Shown one piece after another: positions 8,695 to 17,809 of a DNA stretch of 64,000 nucleotides. The notes under the pieces were generated by a model. That model was not told where the DNA came from and did not search any database. It saw only the letters and a program-made list of their open reading frames with translations. Where the stretch lies: NCBI GenBank assembly GCA_030247575.1, contig JAOTRV010000010.1, forward strand, positions 62,001 through 126,000. The letters run 5' to 3'. The translations under genes and the position numbers were made by a program. Within the stretch, counting starts at the first letter, position 1, and each line of letters opens with the position of its first letter. The DNA comes from Sulfuritalea sp. GTDB taxonomy: Bacteria; Pseudomonadota; Gammaproteobacteria; Burkholderiales; Rhodocyclaceae.

Positions 8695-11523
8695 ATGATG
8701 AAGCAGATGCTGTCAAACTCGTATCTGTTCGGTTCGAACACGCCCTACATCGAAGCGCTGTACGACGCCTATCTCGCCAATCCGGCTTCGGTCGAGCCGG
8801 CGTGGCGCGACTATTTCGACAAGCTGGCGACCCTGCCGGGTGCCGGCAACTACACCGGCCCGGACGTGGCCCACTATCCGATCATTACCTCCTTCGCCCA
8901 GCGTGCGAAAGAAGGCACGCTGCAGGCCTCGTCCCGCGCCGCGAGTTCCGACGGCAAGCAGGTCAAGGTGTTGCAGATGATCAACGCCTACCGCTTCCTC
9001 GGCAACCGCTGGGCGCAACTCGATCCCCTGAAGCGCAGCGAGCGCCCCTCGATTCCGGAACTTGAACCATCCCATTACGGCTTTACCGAGGCGGATCTGG
9101 GCCAGGCGTTCCAGACCGGCTCCTTCGCGGCGCTGGCTGATACTGCCACTCTGCGCGAGATTCTCGAAGCGGTGCGCCAGACCTACTGCGGCACGATCGG
9201 CGCCGAGTTCATGTACCTGTCGGATGTGGGACAGAAGCGCTGGCTGCAGGCCAAGCTGGAACCCATTCGGGCAACCCCGACCTATACCGCGGAAGAGAAG
9301 AAGCGCTTCCTGATTCAACTGACCCAGGCCGAGACGCTGGAGCGCTATCTGCACACCAAATACGTCGGCCAGAAGCGCTTCTCGCTGGAGGGCGGCGAGG
9401 CCCTGATCCTGGCGATGGATCAGTTGATCCGCACCGCCGGCATGGTCGGCGTTCAGGAGATGGTGATCGGCATGGCCCACCGCGGCCGCCTGAATGTGCT
9501 GGTCAACACGCTCGGCAAGCAGCCGTCCATGCTGTTCGACGAGTTCGAGGGCAAGAAGAAATCGGCGCTCTCGGCCGGCGACGTCAAGTACCACATGGGC
9601 TACTCGTCGGACGTCGGCACGCCGAGCGGTCCGGTGCATCTGACGCTGGCCTTCAATCCCTCCCATCTGGAAATCGTCAATCCCGTGGTGGCCGGTTCGG
9701 TCTACGCGCGCCAGATACGCCGCGGCGTCGAGGGCAAGAAGCAGGCGCTGCCGGTGCTGATCCACGGCGATGCGGCGGTGGCGGGGCAGGGCGTCAACCA
9801 GGAGATGCTGAACTTCTCCAATACGCGCGGCTATGGCACGGGCGGCACGGTGCATATCGTCGTCAATAACCAGATCGGCTTCACTACCTCCGACCTGCGC
9901 GATTACCGCTCTTCGCTGTACTGCACCGACATCTTCAAGATGATCGAGGCGCCGATCTTCCACGTCAATGGCGACGATCCCGAGGCGGTGGCGCTGGTCA
10001 CGCAGATCGCCATGGAATATCGCCAGGAATTCAAGAAGGACGTGGTGATCGATATCGTCTGCTTCCGCAAGCTCGGCCACAACGAGCAGGACGAGCCGAT
10101 GGTGACGCAGCCCCTGATGTACAAGAAGATCGGCCAGCATCCAGGCACGCGCAAGCTCTACGCCGAGAAGCTGGAGGCGCAGGGCGTCATCGCCAAGGGT
10201 GATGCCGAGCAGATGATCAAGGACTATCGCTCCGCGCTGGATGAGGGCCGGCACCTGATCGACCCGGTGATCAGCGATTACCAAAGCAAGTTCTCGATCG
10301 ACTGGACTCCGCATATCAATGTTCCCTACACGGAGAAATGCGACACGACCGTCTCGATGAGCGAGATGCAGCGCCTGGCGAAGCGCCTCACCGACATTCC
10401 TGCCAACTTCACGCTGCATTCCCGGGTGCAGAAGATCATTGACGACCGCAAGCTGATGGGCGAAGGCAAGCTGCCCGTCGACTGGGGCATGGGCGAGAAT
10501 CTGGCGTACGCCAGCCTGGTTGCGGCCGGCTTCAACATTCGTGTCTCGGGTGAGGATGTCGGGCGGGGTACTTTCTTCCACCGCCATGCCGCCTTGCACG
10601 ATCAGAATCGTGAAAAATGGGATGAGGGCACCTACTGGCCGCTGCAGAATATTCAGGAGAACCAGGGTCGCTTCATGTGCTTCGATTCGGTGCTGTCCGA
10701 GGAAGCCGTGCTGGCCTTCGAATACGGCTTTGCCACCGCTGCACCCAACGAGCTGGTGGTCTGGGAAGCGCAATTCGGTGACTTCGCCAACGGCGCCCAG
10801 GTCGTGATCGACCAGTTCCTGTCCTCCGGCGAAGCCAAGTGGGGCCGCGGTTGCGGCTTGGTGCTGCTGCTACCGCACGGCTACGAAGGCCAGGGCCCGG
10901 AGCATTCGTCGGCGCGTCTCGAACGCTACATGCAATTGTCGGCCGAGTTCAACTGGGAGGTTTGCGTGCCCTCCAACGCGGCGCAGGTCTACCACATGCT
11001 GCGCCGGCAGATGCTGCGCAAGCAGCGCAAGCCGCTGGTGGTCATGACGCCGAAGTCGCTGCTGCGCCACAAGGACGCCACGAGTTCGCTGGAGGAACTG
11101 GCCAATGGCACCTTCCAGACCATCATCGGCGAGGTCGACACGGTCGATCCGAAGAAAATCACGCGCATGGTCACCTGCGCCGGGAAGATCTATTTCGAGC
11201 TGCTTGCCGCGCGACGCGAAAAGAAGATCGACAACGTCGTGCTGGTGCGCGTCGAGCAGCTCTATCCGTTCGACGACCGCCGACTGCATGAAGAGATGCT
11301 GAAGTATCCCAATCTCAAGGAATTGATCTGGTGCCAGGAAGAGCCGATGAACCAGGGCGCCTGGTACGCCAAGCATCATCGCCTGGAACGGCTGGTCAAG
11401 AAGGGCCAGATCCTCGACGCGGTGGCGCGTCCCTCGTCGCCGTCCCCCGCCGTCGGCTATGCCGCGAAACACGCCCAGCAGCAAAGGGAAGTGGTCAACG
11501 CCGCCCTGGGCATCAAGGAATAA
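8695..11523 (+). CDS. sucA: 2-oxoglutarate dehydrogenase E1 component
   Basis: A 942-aa thiamine-diphosphate-dependent E1 subunit of the 2-oxoglutarate dehydrogenase complex (also called odhA). N-terminal signature: SNSYLFGSNTPYIEALYDAY. Active-site segments include GMAHRGRLNVLVNTLGK, the ThDP/Mg region HGDAAVAGQGVNQE with NNQIGFTT, and EDVGRGTFFHRHA in the second half. A C-terminal WCQEEPMNQGAWY closes the transketolase-like C-domain. Two adjacent ATGs (8695, 8698) could start translation. E2 and E3 genes follow, but the odhA-odhB gap is unusually long and full of hairpins (11,524-11,718). Confidence 0.97.
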   Translation: MMKQMLSNSYLFGSNTPYIEALYDAYLANPASVEPAWRDYFDKLATLPGAGNYTGPDVAHYPIITSFAQRAKEGTLQASSRAASSDGKQVKVLQMINAYRFLGNRWAQLDPLKRSERPSIPELEPSHYGFTEADLGQAFQTGSFAALADTATLREILEAVRQTYCGTIGAEFMYLSDVGQKRWLQAKLEPIRATPTYTAEEKKRFLIQLTQAETLERYLHTKYVGQKRFSLEGGEALILAMDQLIRTAGMVGVQEMVIGMAHRGRLNVLVNTLGKQPSMLFDEFEGKKKSALSAGDVKYHMGYSSDVGTPSGPVHLTLAFNPSHLEIVNPVVAGSVYARQIRRGVEGKKQALPVLIHGDAAVAGQGVNQEMLNFSNTRGYGTGGTVHIVVNNQIGFTTSDLRDYRSSLYCTDIFKMIEAPIFHVNGDDPEAVALVTQIAMEYRQEFKKDVVIDIVCFRKLGHNEQDEPMVTQPLMYKKIGQHPGTRKLYAEKLEAQGVIAKGDAEQMIKDYRSALDEGRHLIDPVISDYQSKFSIDWTPHINVPYTEKCDTTVSMSEMQRLAKRLTDIPANFTLHSRVQKIIDDRKLMGEGKLPVDWGMGENLAYASLVAAGFNIRVSGEDVGRGTFFHRHAALHDQNREKWDEGTYWPLQNIQENQGRFMCFDSVLSEEAVLAFEYGFATAAPNELVVWEAQFGDFANGAQVVIDQFLSSGEAKWGRGCGLVLLLPHGYEGQGPEHSSARLERYMQLSAEFNWEVCVPSNAAQVYHMLRRQMLRKQRKPLVVMTPKSLLRHKDATSSLEELANGTFQTIIGEVDTVDPKKITRMVTCAGKIYFELLAARREKKIDNVVLVRVEQLYPFDDRRLHEEMLKYPNLKELIWCQEEPMNQGAWYAKHHRLERLVKKGQILDAVARPSSPSPAVGYAAKHAQQQREVVNAALGIKE

Positions 11524-11718
11524 CGGAGAAATGAATACCTTCCACAACACGACCCCCGTCCCACGGCCGGCTTTGCACAGCCGGCCGGCTGCGGCGGCGC
11601 GAAGCAGTGCTTCGCGAAACCCCGCCTACGCCCCGAGGAAGGGGATGACCATTGTTCGCGGGCTGCGCCCGCTCCTCATTTTGGCCGTTTCTCCTTGGGG
11701 CGGCCCTGCGGAGAAATC
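11524..11718 (+). repeat. Hairpin-rich spacer between odhA and odhB (REP-like element candidate)
   Basis: A 195-bp spacer inside an operon whose other gaps are short. It holds three consecutive strong palindromes. GGCCGGCT / AGCCGGCC (11,565-11,572 and 11,579-11,586) has a 6-nt loop. CGCGAAGCA / TGCTTCGCG (11,598-11,606 and 11,608-11,616) has 9-bp arms. GCGGGC / GCCCGC (11,658-11,663 and 11,667-11,672) is followed by TCCTCATTTT. A 65-codon frame from 11,531 crosses it but looks non-coding (Arg/Pro/Ala-rich, palindrome-driven). Possibly a repetitive extragenic palindrome cluster, an mRNA-processing site, or an attenuator setting the E1:E2 ratio. Confidence 0.55.
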
Positions 11719-12957
11719 ATGCTGATCGAAGTCAAAGTACCCCAACTGTCGGAGTCGGTGGCGGAAGCCACCCTGTCGGCGTGGCATGTCAAGGAAGGCG
11801 ATGCCGTCGCCCGCGACCAGAACCTGATCGATATCGAAACCGACAAGGTGGTTCTCGAACTGCCGGCGCCCGATTCCGGCGTGATCGTCAAGATCATCAA
11901 GGGCAATGGCGAAACCGTTGCGTCGGGCGAAGTCATTGCCCATCTCGACACCGAAGCCAAGGCGGCGGCCGTCGCGCCTGCGGCAGCACAACCCGCTGCC
12001 GCAGTGACGGCACCGGCCCTCGCGGCAGCCGCGACCCCGATGCCGTCGGCGCGCAAGATCATGGCCGAAAAAGGCATCACGCCTGCCGAGGTGCAGGGCA
12101 GCGGTCGCGGCGGGCGCATTCTCAAGGAAGATGTCAGCGGCGGCGCGAAGGCTGCCCCGGCACCCGCTCCGGTCGCCGTGTCCCCAGCGTCTACTCTTGC
12201 GGCCAAGCTCTCGCTGCCGCAGCCGAGTGTCGTCAATGCGGATGCCATCGTTGCCGACCGTCCCGAACAGCGCGTGCCCATGTCGCGCTTGCGCGCTCGC
12301 GTCGCCGAGCGCCTGGTCCAGTCGCAGGCCACCAATGCCATCCTGACCACCTTCAACGAGGTCAACATGGCGCCGGTGATGGAAATGCGCAAGAAGTACC
12401 AGGACAAGTTCGAGAAGGAACATGGCGTCAAGCTCGGTTTCATGTCCTTCTTCGTCAAGGCTGCCGTCGCCGCGCTGAAGAAGTATCCGGTGATCAACGC
12501 TTCGGTCGACGGTAACGACATTGTCTATCACGGCTATTTCGATATCGGCATTGCGGTCGGCAGCCCGCGCGGCCTGGTGGTGCCGATCCTGCGCGATGCC
12601 GACCAGATGAGCCTGGCCCAGATCGAAAAGAAGATCGCCGAGTTCGGCGCCAAAGCGAAGGACGGCAAGCTCTCGCTGGAAGATCTCAGCGGCGGCACCT
12701 TCTCGATCTCCAATGGCGGTGTTTTCGGCTCGATGCTGTCGACGCCGATCATCAACCCGCCGCAGTCGGCCATCCTCGGCGTCCATGCGACGAAGGACCG
12801 GGCTGTGGTCGAAAACGGCCAGATCGTGATCCGCCCGATCAACTATCTCGCGCTGTCCTACGACCATCGCATCATCGACGGCCGCGAGGCGGTGCTGGGC
12901 CTTGTGACCATGAAGGAAGCGCTGGAAGATCCGGCGCGCCTCCTGCTCGGCGTGTAA
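11719..12957 (+). CDS. sucB: Dihydrolipoamide succinyltransferase, E2 of the 2-oxoglutarate dehydrogenase complex
   Basis: A 412-aa E2 core protein (odhB). Residues 1-80 form one lipoyl domain with the lipoylated lysine in [12 protein letters not shown]. An Ala/Pro-rich linker follows, then the peripheral subunit-binding domain ([19 protein letters not shown], ~112-150), a second linker, and the catalytic acyltransferase domain from ~185, with the catalytic histidine in [13 protein letters not shown] near the C-terminus. The ATG at 11,719 is preceded by GCGGAGAAATC. An in-frame start at 11,695 would add residues not typical of the lipoyl domain. The stop is 10 bp before lpdA. Confidence 0.97.
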   Translation: MLIEVKVPQLSESVAEATLSAWHVKEGDAVARDQNLIDIETDKVVLELPAPDSGVIVKIIKGNGETVASGEVIAHLDTEAKAAAVAPAAAQPAAAVTAPALAAAATPMPSARKIMAEKGITPAEVQGSGRGGRILKEDVSGGAKAAPAPAPVAVSPASTLAAKLSLPQPSVVNADAIVADRPEQRVPMSRLRARVAERLVQSQATNAILTTFNEVNMAPVMEMRKKYQDKFEKEHGVKLGFMSFFVKAAVAALKKYPVINASVDGNDIVYHGYFDIGIAVGSPRGLVVPILRDADQMSLAQIEKKIAEFGAKAKDGKLSLEDLSGGTFSISNGGVFGSMLSTPIINPPQSAILGVHATKDRAVVENGQIVIRPINYLALSYDHRIIDGREAVLGLVTMKEALEDPARLLLGV

Positions 12958-12967
12958 GGAAACCGAC

Positions 12968-14395
12968 ATGGCAAACAAGCAATTCGACGTTGTAGTCATC
13001 GGCGGCGGTCCCGGCGGCTATGTCGCCGCGATTCGCGCGGCGCAACTGGGTTTGTCCACGGCCTGCATCGAATCGGAGTCCTACGCCGATCCGAAGGGTG
13101 AAGTGCGCCTCGGCGGCACCTGCCTCAACGTGGGCTGCATTCCGTCCAAGGCGCTGCTGCAATCCTCGGAGCTGTTCGAGCAGGCCAACCATTCTTTCGT
13201 CATGCACGGGATTGCCGCCTCCGGCGTGACGATGGATGTGGCGACCATGATCAAGCGCAAGGACAATATCGTCGGTCAGCTGACCGGCGGCATCAAGGCC
13301 CTGTTCAAGAAGAACAAGGTCACGCTGCTGCCCGGCCACGGCAAGTTCGTCGGTCGCGAGGACGACCGCTGGCGGATCGATGTGAACGGCGAGGTCGTCG
13401 ATGCGACCCATGTCATCGTCGCCACCGGCTCCAGGGCGCGGCACCTGCCGGGCATTCCGGTCGATAACAAGGTGATCTGCGACAACGTCGGTGCGCTGGC
13501 TTTCGACTCGACGCCCAAGCGTCTCGGCGTCATCGGCGCCGGCGTGATCGGGCTGGAACTGGGGTCGGTCTGGAAGCGCCTCGGTTCGGAAGTGACCATA
13601 CTCGAAGCCCTGCCGGATTTTCTCGCTGCCGCCGATCAGTCTGTGGCCAAGGAGGCCTGGAAGGTATTCACCCAGAAGCAGGGCCTGAATATCCAGCTCG
13701 GGGTCAAGATCACCAAGGTCGAAACCGGCAAGAAAGGAGTCAGCGTCGATTACGAAATCGGTGACGAAGCGCGAACCCTGCAGTGCGACCGGCTGATCGT
13801 CTCGGTCGGCCGCGTGCCGCATACCGAAGGTCTCGGCGCCGAGGATGTCGGCCTCGCCCTCAATCCGCGCGGCTACATTGCCGTCGACTCCAACTGCCGC
13901 ACCAACCTGCCCAATGTCTGGGCGGTGGGTGACGTGGTGCCCGGCCCGATGCTGGCGCACAAGAGCATGGAAGAGGGCGTCATGGTGGCCGAATGCATCG
14001 CCGGCCAGAAGGGCCACGTCAATCTCGACACAGTGCCCTGGGTCATCTACACGCATCCGGAAATTGCCTGGGTCGGCAAGACCGAGCAGCAGTTGAAGAA
14101 CGAGGGCGCCGACTACCGTGTCGGGCAGATTCCCTTTGCTGCCAACGGCCGCGCGCTGGGGCAGGGTGACACCACCGGCTTCGTCAAGATGATCGCCTGC
14201 GCCAGGACCGACCGCATCCTCGGCGTTCATGTGATCGGCAACAATGCCTCCGAGCTGATTGCCGAAGCTGTCGTGGCGATGGAATTCAACGCCGCGTCGG
14301 AGGATCTTGCCCGCATTTGTCACGCGCATCCGACACTGTCGGAAGCGATGCACGAGGCCTCGCTGGCAGTACATAAACGCGCGCTGCACTTCTAA
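12968..14395 (+). CDS. lpdA: Dihydrolipoyl dehydrogenase (E3)
   Basis: A 475-aa FAD-disulfide oxidoreductase that reoxidises the lipoyl groups of E2 and reduces NAD+. The FAD site [17 protein letters not shown] is at the N-terminus. The redox disulfide is in [16 protein letters not shown], the NAD motif is [13 protein letters not shown], the second FAD contact is [18 protein letters not shown], and the active-site His-Glu pair is in [13 protein letters not shown]. It follows odhB by 10 bp (AAGGAAACC ribosome-binding site) and completes the complex-specific odhA-odhB-lpd unit. Confidence 0.97.
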   Translation: MANKQFDVVVIGGGPGGYVAAIRAAQLGLSTACIESESYADPKGEVRLGGTCLNVGCIPSKALLQSSELFEQANHSFVMHGIAASGVTMDVATMIKRKDNIVGQLTGGIKALFKKNKVTLLPGHGKFVGREDDRWRIDVNGEVVDATHVIVATGSRARHLPGIPVDNKVICDNVGALAFDSTPKRLGVIGAGVIGLELGSVWKRLGSEVTILEALPDFLAAADQSVAKEAWKVFTQKQGLNIQLGVKITKVETGKKGVSVDYEIGDEARTLQCDRLIVSVGRVPHTEGLGAEDVGLALNPRGYIAVDSNCRTNLPNVWAVGDVVPGPMLAHKSMEEGVMVAECIAGQKGHVNLDTVPWVIYTHPEIAWVGKTEQQLKNEGADYRVGQIPFAANGRALGQGDTTGFVKMIACARTDRILGVHVIGNNASELIAEAVVAMEFNAASEDLARICHAHPTLSEAMHEASLAVHKRALHF

Positions 14396-14415
14396 AATAC
14401 CGATCTGTCGCTGCA

Positions 14416-14440
14416 GGGCGGTCGGGCAAACCGGCCGCCC
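14416..14440 (+). terminator. Hairpin downstream of lpdA
   Basis: GC-rich arms GGGCGG (14,416-14,421) and CCGCCC (14,435-14,440), loop about 13 nt, followed by TTCTC. It lies between the lpdA stop and zapE, so it probably marks the end of the TCA transcript with possible read-through into zapE. Confidence 0.45.
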
Positions 14441-14449
14441 TTCTCATTG

Positions 14450-15598
14450 ATGCCCCACAAAATCCTCAAGGTCGCCAAAGACGGCATGATCGAAGGCTTC
14501 AATGCTGCGCTTGCCGCGCGCGGCATCGAGGCAGATCCGGCGCAACAGATCGCTGCCCGGCGCCTGCAGAAGTTCTATGACGATCTGCTGGCGTTCAAGG
14601 TGGCCCGCCGCGGCAGGCTGAGAAAGCTCCTGGCGCGCCCGGAGCTGCCGCGCGGTGTCTGGTTCTGGGGCGGAGTAGGGCGTGGCAAGAGCTTCCTGAT
14701 GGATTGCTTTTTCGCTGCGGTTCCCTATGCGCGCAAACGCCGCGTGCATTTCCACGCCTTCATGCGTGAAATCCACGAGTCCCTGCGGGCTCATCGCAAC
14801 GAATCCGATCCGCTGGCCAAGGTGGCGGCGCGCATCGCCGCGGAAACGCGCCTGATGTGTTTCGACGAATTTCACGTCTCGGACATCGCGGACGCCATGA
14901 TGCTGGGGCGCCTGATGCAGGCGCTGTTCGATGCCGGCGTGGTGTTCTGCATCACCTCGAACTATCCGCCGCAGGGCCTCTATCCGAATGGCCTGCAGCG
15001 CGAATTGTTCCTGCCGACCATCGCCCTGTTGCAGCAGAAACTCGACGTGATCGAAATCGATGCCGGCATCGACTATCGGCTGCGGGCCTTGCAGCAGGCT
15101 CAGGTATTTCTTGCAACCGGCGATGCCACAGCCGACGCCGACATTCAACAGACGTTTCATGCCATTGCCGGCGGCCACGGACATGCGCAGCCGCTCCAGG
15201 TTCTGGGCCGCTCTCTGCCGGTCGTGCATCGGGCGCCGGGCGTGGTCTGGTTTGATTTTGCGACGCTGTGCGGCGGCCCGCGCTCGCAGAACGACTATCT
15301 TTGGCTGGCCAACCGGCATCACACGCTGTTTCTTTCCGGGGTGCCCAGGATGGGGCCCGAAATGGCGAGCGAGGCGCGGCGTTTCACTTGGCTGGTCGAC
15401 GTGCTTTACGATCATCGCGTCAAGCTCATCATCTGTGCCGCGTGTCCGGCTGAAGAGCTCTACACGCAAGGTGTGCAGGCCGCGGAGTTCCGGCGCACCG
15501 TCAGCCGCCTGATTGAAATGCGTTCCCTGGAATACCTCGCCAGCCCGCATCGGCGCGAGGATGTGCTGGCTGTCGGAGAGGGGGGCGGCAGCACTTGA
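14450..15598 (+). CDS. zapE: AFG1-like ATPase / cell division protein ZapE
   Basis: A 382-aa P-loop ATPase of the AFG1/ZapE family, described as an FtsZ-ring-associated ATPase in gammaproteobacteria. Walker A is GGVGRGKSFLMD (residues ~74-85) and Walker B with its sensor region is RLMCFDEFHVSDIADAM (~134-150). Later family segments include CITSNYPPQGLYPNGLQRE and the closing SRLIEMRSLEYL. ATG 14,450 is preferred; a TTG directly before it is the only in-frame alternative. No strong ribosome-binding site precedes it. The downstream peroxiredoxin has its own promoter candidate. Confidence 0.92.
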   Translation: MPHKILKVAKDGMIEGFNAALAARGIEADPAQQIAARRLQKFYDDLLAFKVARRGRLRKLLARPELPRGVWFWGGVGRGKSFLMDCFFAAVPYARKRRVHFHAFMREIHESLRAHRNESDPLAKVAARIAAETRLMCFDEFHVSDIADAMMLGRLMQALFDAGVVFCITSNYPPQGLYPNGLQRELFLPTIALLQQKLDVIEIDAGIDYRLRALQQAQVFLATGDATADADIQQTFHAIAGGHGHAQPLQVLGRSLPVVHRAPGVVWFDFATLCGGPRSQNDYLWLANRHHTLFLSGVPRMGPEMASEARRFTWLVDVLYDHRVKLIICAACPAEELYTQGVQAAEFRRTVSRLIEMRSLEYLASPHRREDVLAVGEGGGST

Positions 15599-15634
15599 TT
15601 CCTTCGCCGAAGACTCGGTTAGAATGAACCGAGT
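15595..15634 (+). promoter_or_regulatory. Promoter candidate with palindromic operator before the peroxiredoxin gene
   Basis: TTGATT (15,595-15,600), partly inside the zapE stop region, and TAGAAT (15,620-15,625) form a weak -35/-10 pair with a long 19-nt spacer. Overlapping the -10 is a perfect inverted repeat, ACTCGGTT (15,613-15,620) and AACCGAGT (15,627-15,634), with a 6-nt spacer. It lacks a trailing T-run, so an operator fits better than a terminator. Confidence 0.5.
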
Positions 15635-15655
15635 TCGCCGCAGAGGGAGAACCAC

Positions 15656-16150
15656 ATGCTGCATCAAGGAGAGAAAGCGCCGGTGTTTTCATTGCCCGAC
15701 GCCGATATGGAGTGGTTCGATTTTGGTTCGCTGCGCGGTCGCCAAAACGCCGTGCTGTTCTTCTATCCGCGAGACGGCACGCCCTATTGCACCCTCGAGG
15801 CGGCCGACTTCTCGGATCACGAAAGCGAATTCGCCCGGCTCGATTGCGTCGTCCTCGGCGTTTCGCGCGACGACTGTCTGTCGCACGCGGATTTTCGGGA
15901 CAAGCACGGCCTGTCCATACGGCTGCTGTCGGACGAGGAAGGCGATGTCTGCCGCAAGTTCGGCGTGTGCCAGTATCGCGAACGGGACGGTCACAAAAAG
16001 CTTTGCGTCATACGTTCGACATTCATCGTCGATAAGGAAGGTATTGTTCGTCACGCCCTCTACGATGTGCAACCGAAAGGGCATGCCGCCGAGGTCTATC
16101 AACTCGTAAAAAGCCTCAACGGCAAAGGAAAGCAACATGCTCATCGCTAG
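15656..16150 (+). CDS. Peroxiredoxin, BCP/PrxQ-like, atypical active site
   Basis: A 164-aa thioredoxin-fold protein of the AhpC/TSA superfamily, closest in pattern to bacterioferritin comigratory protein/PrxQ thiol peroxidases. The peroxidatic motif PxxxTxxC is PRDGTPYC, with C45 as peroxidatic cysteine; the usual TPGCT is TPYCT. The resolving cysteine found five residues later in many BCPs is missing (CTLEAAD follows). Other cysteines (near 63, 73, 100, 105 and 120) could resolve it, or the enzyme may be 1-Cys. The ATG at 15,656 follows GAGGGAGA. Its last 14 bp overlap slyD, so the two are probably co-expressed. Confidence 0.85.
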   Translation: MLHQGEKAPVFSLPDADMEWFDFGSLRGRQNAVLFFYPRDGTPYCTLEAADFSDHESEFARLDCVVLGVSRDDCLSHADFRDKHGLSIRLLSDEEGDVCRKFGVCQYRERDGHKKLCVIRSTFIVDKEGIVRHALYDVQPKGHAAEVYQLVKSLNGKGKQHAHR

Positions 16151-16619
16151 AAACACTGTCGTCACCCTCAAATACAGCGTCAAGGCCAGCGATGGTGAAT
16201 CCATCGACGAAGGCGCGGCTCCGCTTGTATATCTGCATGGCGGTTACGGCGGCATTTTCGATCGAATCGAGGAAGAGCTTCAAGGCAGGGCCGAGGGCGA
16301 TGTACTGGAGGTCAAGCTGGAACCCGAAGACGCGTTTGGCGAATACGACGCCGAACTCGTCGCAATCGAGCCGCGGCAATTGTTTCCCGACAACATTGAA
16401 GTCGGTATGCAGTTCGAGCGCGGCAGCGAAGACGGCGAAAGTGACGACGCCTTGTTCACCATTACCGAGATTGCCGACGACAAGGTCGTCGTCGATGGCA
16501 ATCACCCGCTGGCCGGCATTGCGCTGCTGTTCTCCTGCACGGTGACGGCCGTGCGCCCGGCGACTGCAGAAGAGATTACCCATGGCCACGTCCATGGTGA
16601 TCACGGACATCACCATTGA
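16137..16619 (+). CDS. slyD: FKBP-type peptidyl-prolyl isomerase, SlyD family
   Basis: A 160-aa SlyD-type prolyl isomerase and metallochaperone. The FKBP core (residues 1-65 and ~130-150) is interrupted by the insert-in-flap chaperone domain starting near EPEDAFGEYDAELV and PRQLFP. The C-terminus ends with the histidine-rich tail HGHVHGDHGHHH, a metal-binding feature of SlyD, though much shorter than in E. coli. Family hallmarks YLHGGYGGIF and NHPLAGIALLFS are present. The gene starts inside the 3' end of the peroxiredoxin gene (14-bp overlap) with AAAGGAAAG as ribosome-binding site. A clear hairpin terminator follows at 16,643-16,661. Confidence 0.94.
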   Translation: MLIARNTVVTLKYSVKASDGESIDEGAAPLVYLHGGYGGIFDRIEEELQGRAEGDVLEVKLEPEDAFGEYDAELVAIEPRQLFPDNIEVGMQFERGSEDGESDDALFTITEIADDKVVVDGNHPLAGIALLFSCTVTAVRPATAEEITHGHVHGDHGHHH

Positions 16620-16642
16620 GCCTGGCTTGCCGGAATGCAAAC

Positions 16643-16661
16643 AAGGGGGCTTGGCCCCCTT
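16643..16661 (+). terminator. Rho-independent terminator after slyD
   Basis: Perfect 8-bp stem AAGGGGGC (16,643-16,650) / GCCCCCTT (16,654-16,661) with a TTG loop. The stem's last TT continues into TTCC, giving a short T-run. It lies 24 bp after the slyD stop. Confidence 0.8.
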
Positions 16662-16689
16662 TTCCGTCTGACAGACGCGATCGAATACT

Positions 16690-17235
16690 ATGCCTGCCTC
16701 CGATTTCGCTGCCGCGGTGGATTGGCCCGAGGTTCCCGCCTGCTATGGCTGGCTCTCGCTCGACCGTCGCGGCTGTTGGCGACTGCGGGGGCAGCCCGTC
16801 AGCCATCCCGGCCTGATCGGCTACATCAACAGTCACTATGGCTCCGATGCTTCGGGCAACTGGATTTTCCAGAACGGGCCCCAAGCCGTGTTTGTCGCAC
16901 TGGACTACACCCCGCTGGTGTTGCGCATGGACGCAGATGGCGGGCTGATCACTCATACCGGCGTCGCTGCGGGTACGGTCGCCGCTGCGTACTTCGATGA
17001 AGAAGGCAGCGTGCTGCTGCAGACCGCTCTCGGAGTGGGACTGCTGGACGACAGGGACCTTCCGGCCTTTGTTGCCGCTTGTCGCAATGAGCACGGAGCC
17101 AACGCGGTGGAGGATGCCCTGCTCGCGGTGATGGCCGGTGGCTCGGGCATCTTCTGGCGCAGTTTGCCGGTGCAGGCCTTGACTCGGCGCGATGTTCCCC
17201 GCCGCTTCGGATTCGAGCCGGATCCCGCACCATGA
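16690..17235 (+). CDS. Conserved hypothetical protein (DUF2946-like family)
   Basis: A 181-aa soluble protein with no signal peptide or membrane segment. It resembles a conserved betaproteobacterial family I associate with the DUF2946 label; the name is from memory and should be checked. Conserved-looking blocks are VPACYGWLSLDRRGCWRL at the N-terminus, NSHYGSDASGNWIFQNGPQ in the middle and FWRSLPVQALTRRDVPRRFGF at the C-terminus. The function is unknown; the family typically shows a QNGPQ(R/A)VFV-type core. It lies 29 bp after the slyD terminator and converges with the lipoprotein gene on the other strand. ATG 16,690 has no obvious strong ribosome-binding site. Confidence 0.75.
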   Translation: MPASDFAAAVDWPEVPACYGWLSLDRRGCWRLRGQPVSHPGLIGYINSHYGSDASGNWIFQNGPQAVFVALDYTPLVLRMDADGGLITHTGVAAGTVAAAYFDEEGSVLLQTALGVGLLDDRDLPAFVAACRNEHGANAVEDALLAVMAGGSGIFWRSLPVQALTRRDVPRRFGFEPDPAP

Positions 17236-17293
17236 TCGCGTCGCGCCACAGCGCGAGGTGTGGTCTTCGGTTCGCTACCGATGGTCGTTCAAC

Positions 17294-17809
17294 TCAGGCG
17301 CAGGAGCCGTCACGTGTTTCGGTCAGGATCGGCCACAAGCCCTCCCATGCACTGCCGGAACACATTTTCTGGCACTGCTGGAAGGCCACGGTCACACGCG
17401 TGCCTTGTTCCCAGACGCGCACGATGCAGCGATCGTTGCGATGGCTGAGCTCCACGTTCGGCAATTCGCGCGTCTGACGAAAATTCTTCAGGTTGAAGCT
17501 GCATGCGCCGCGCCCCGGGACGTTCACCGTCGCCGCGAACGAGAGGACCTTGGCGGCTTCGACATCCAGTTGCATTGTGCCGTTGTAGCCACTCTCATCG
17601 TGAAATCTGCATTCAGTCTTCACATTGAGCGGTCGCGTCGGGATTGGTCCGGGCTTCTTCGGCTTGGGCATCGGGACCGTGACTGCAGGCCGCGGTTCCG
17701 CCGGTGCCGGCCGCCGGGTTCCGGCCTCGGGAGCCGGCTCGGGGCCGGCGCAAGCGCCGAGCAGCGCCAGCGGCAGGAACAGGGCAAAGTGGCGCGGCGT
17801 GCTGATCAT
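17294..17809 (-). CDS. Small lipoprotein of unknown function
   Basis: A 171-aa predicted lipoprotein. Starting at ATG 17,809, the N-terminus MISTPRHFALFLPLALLGAC is a lipoprotein signal peptide with lipobox LGAC (Cys20 would be acylated). A Pro/Ala/Glu-rich spacer follows (residues ~21-55), then a small cysteine-containing domain of about 110 residues (CRFHDESGYNG, RGACSFNL, NDRCIVRVWE, CQKMC). The frame is open further upstream to 17,962, but the extra residues do not look like a signal peptide. The cysteine spacing suggests disulfides in the periplasm. I do not recognise the family. It is divergent from the oxygenase gene; the 161-bp gap between them holds nothing I can identify. Confidence 0.7.
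   Translation of the reverse strand: MISTPRHFALFLPLALLGACAGPEPAPEAGTRRPAPAEPRPAVTVPMPKPKKPGPIPTRPLNVKTECRFHDESGYNGTMQLDVEAAKVLSFAATVNVPGRGACSFNLKNFRQTRELPNVELSHRNDRCIVRVWEQGTRVTVAFQQCQKMCSGSAWEGLWPILTETRDGSCA

Noticed and set aside
11531-11725. Short ORF in the odhA-odhB spacer
   Set aside because: Its codons simply translate three palindromes; composition is Arg/Pro/Ala-rich and it overlaps the start of odhB.
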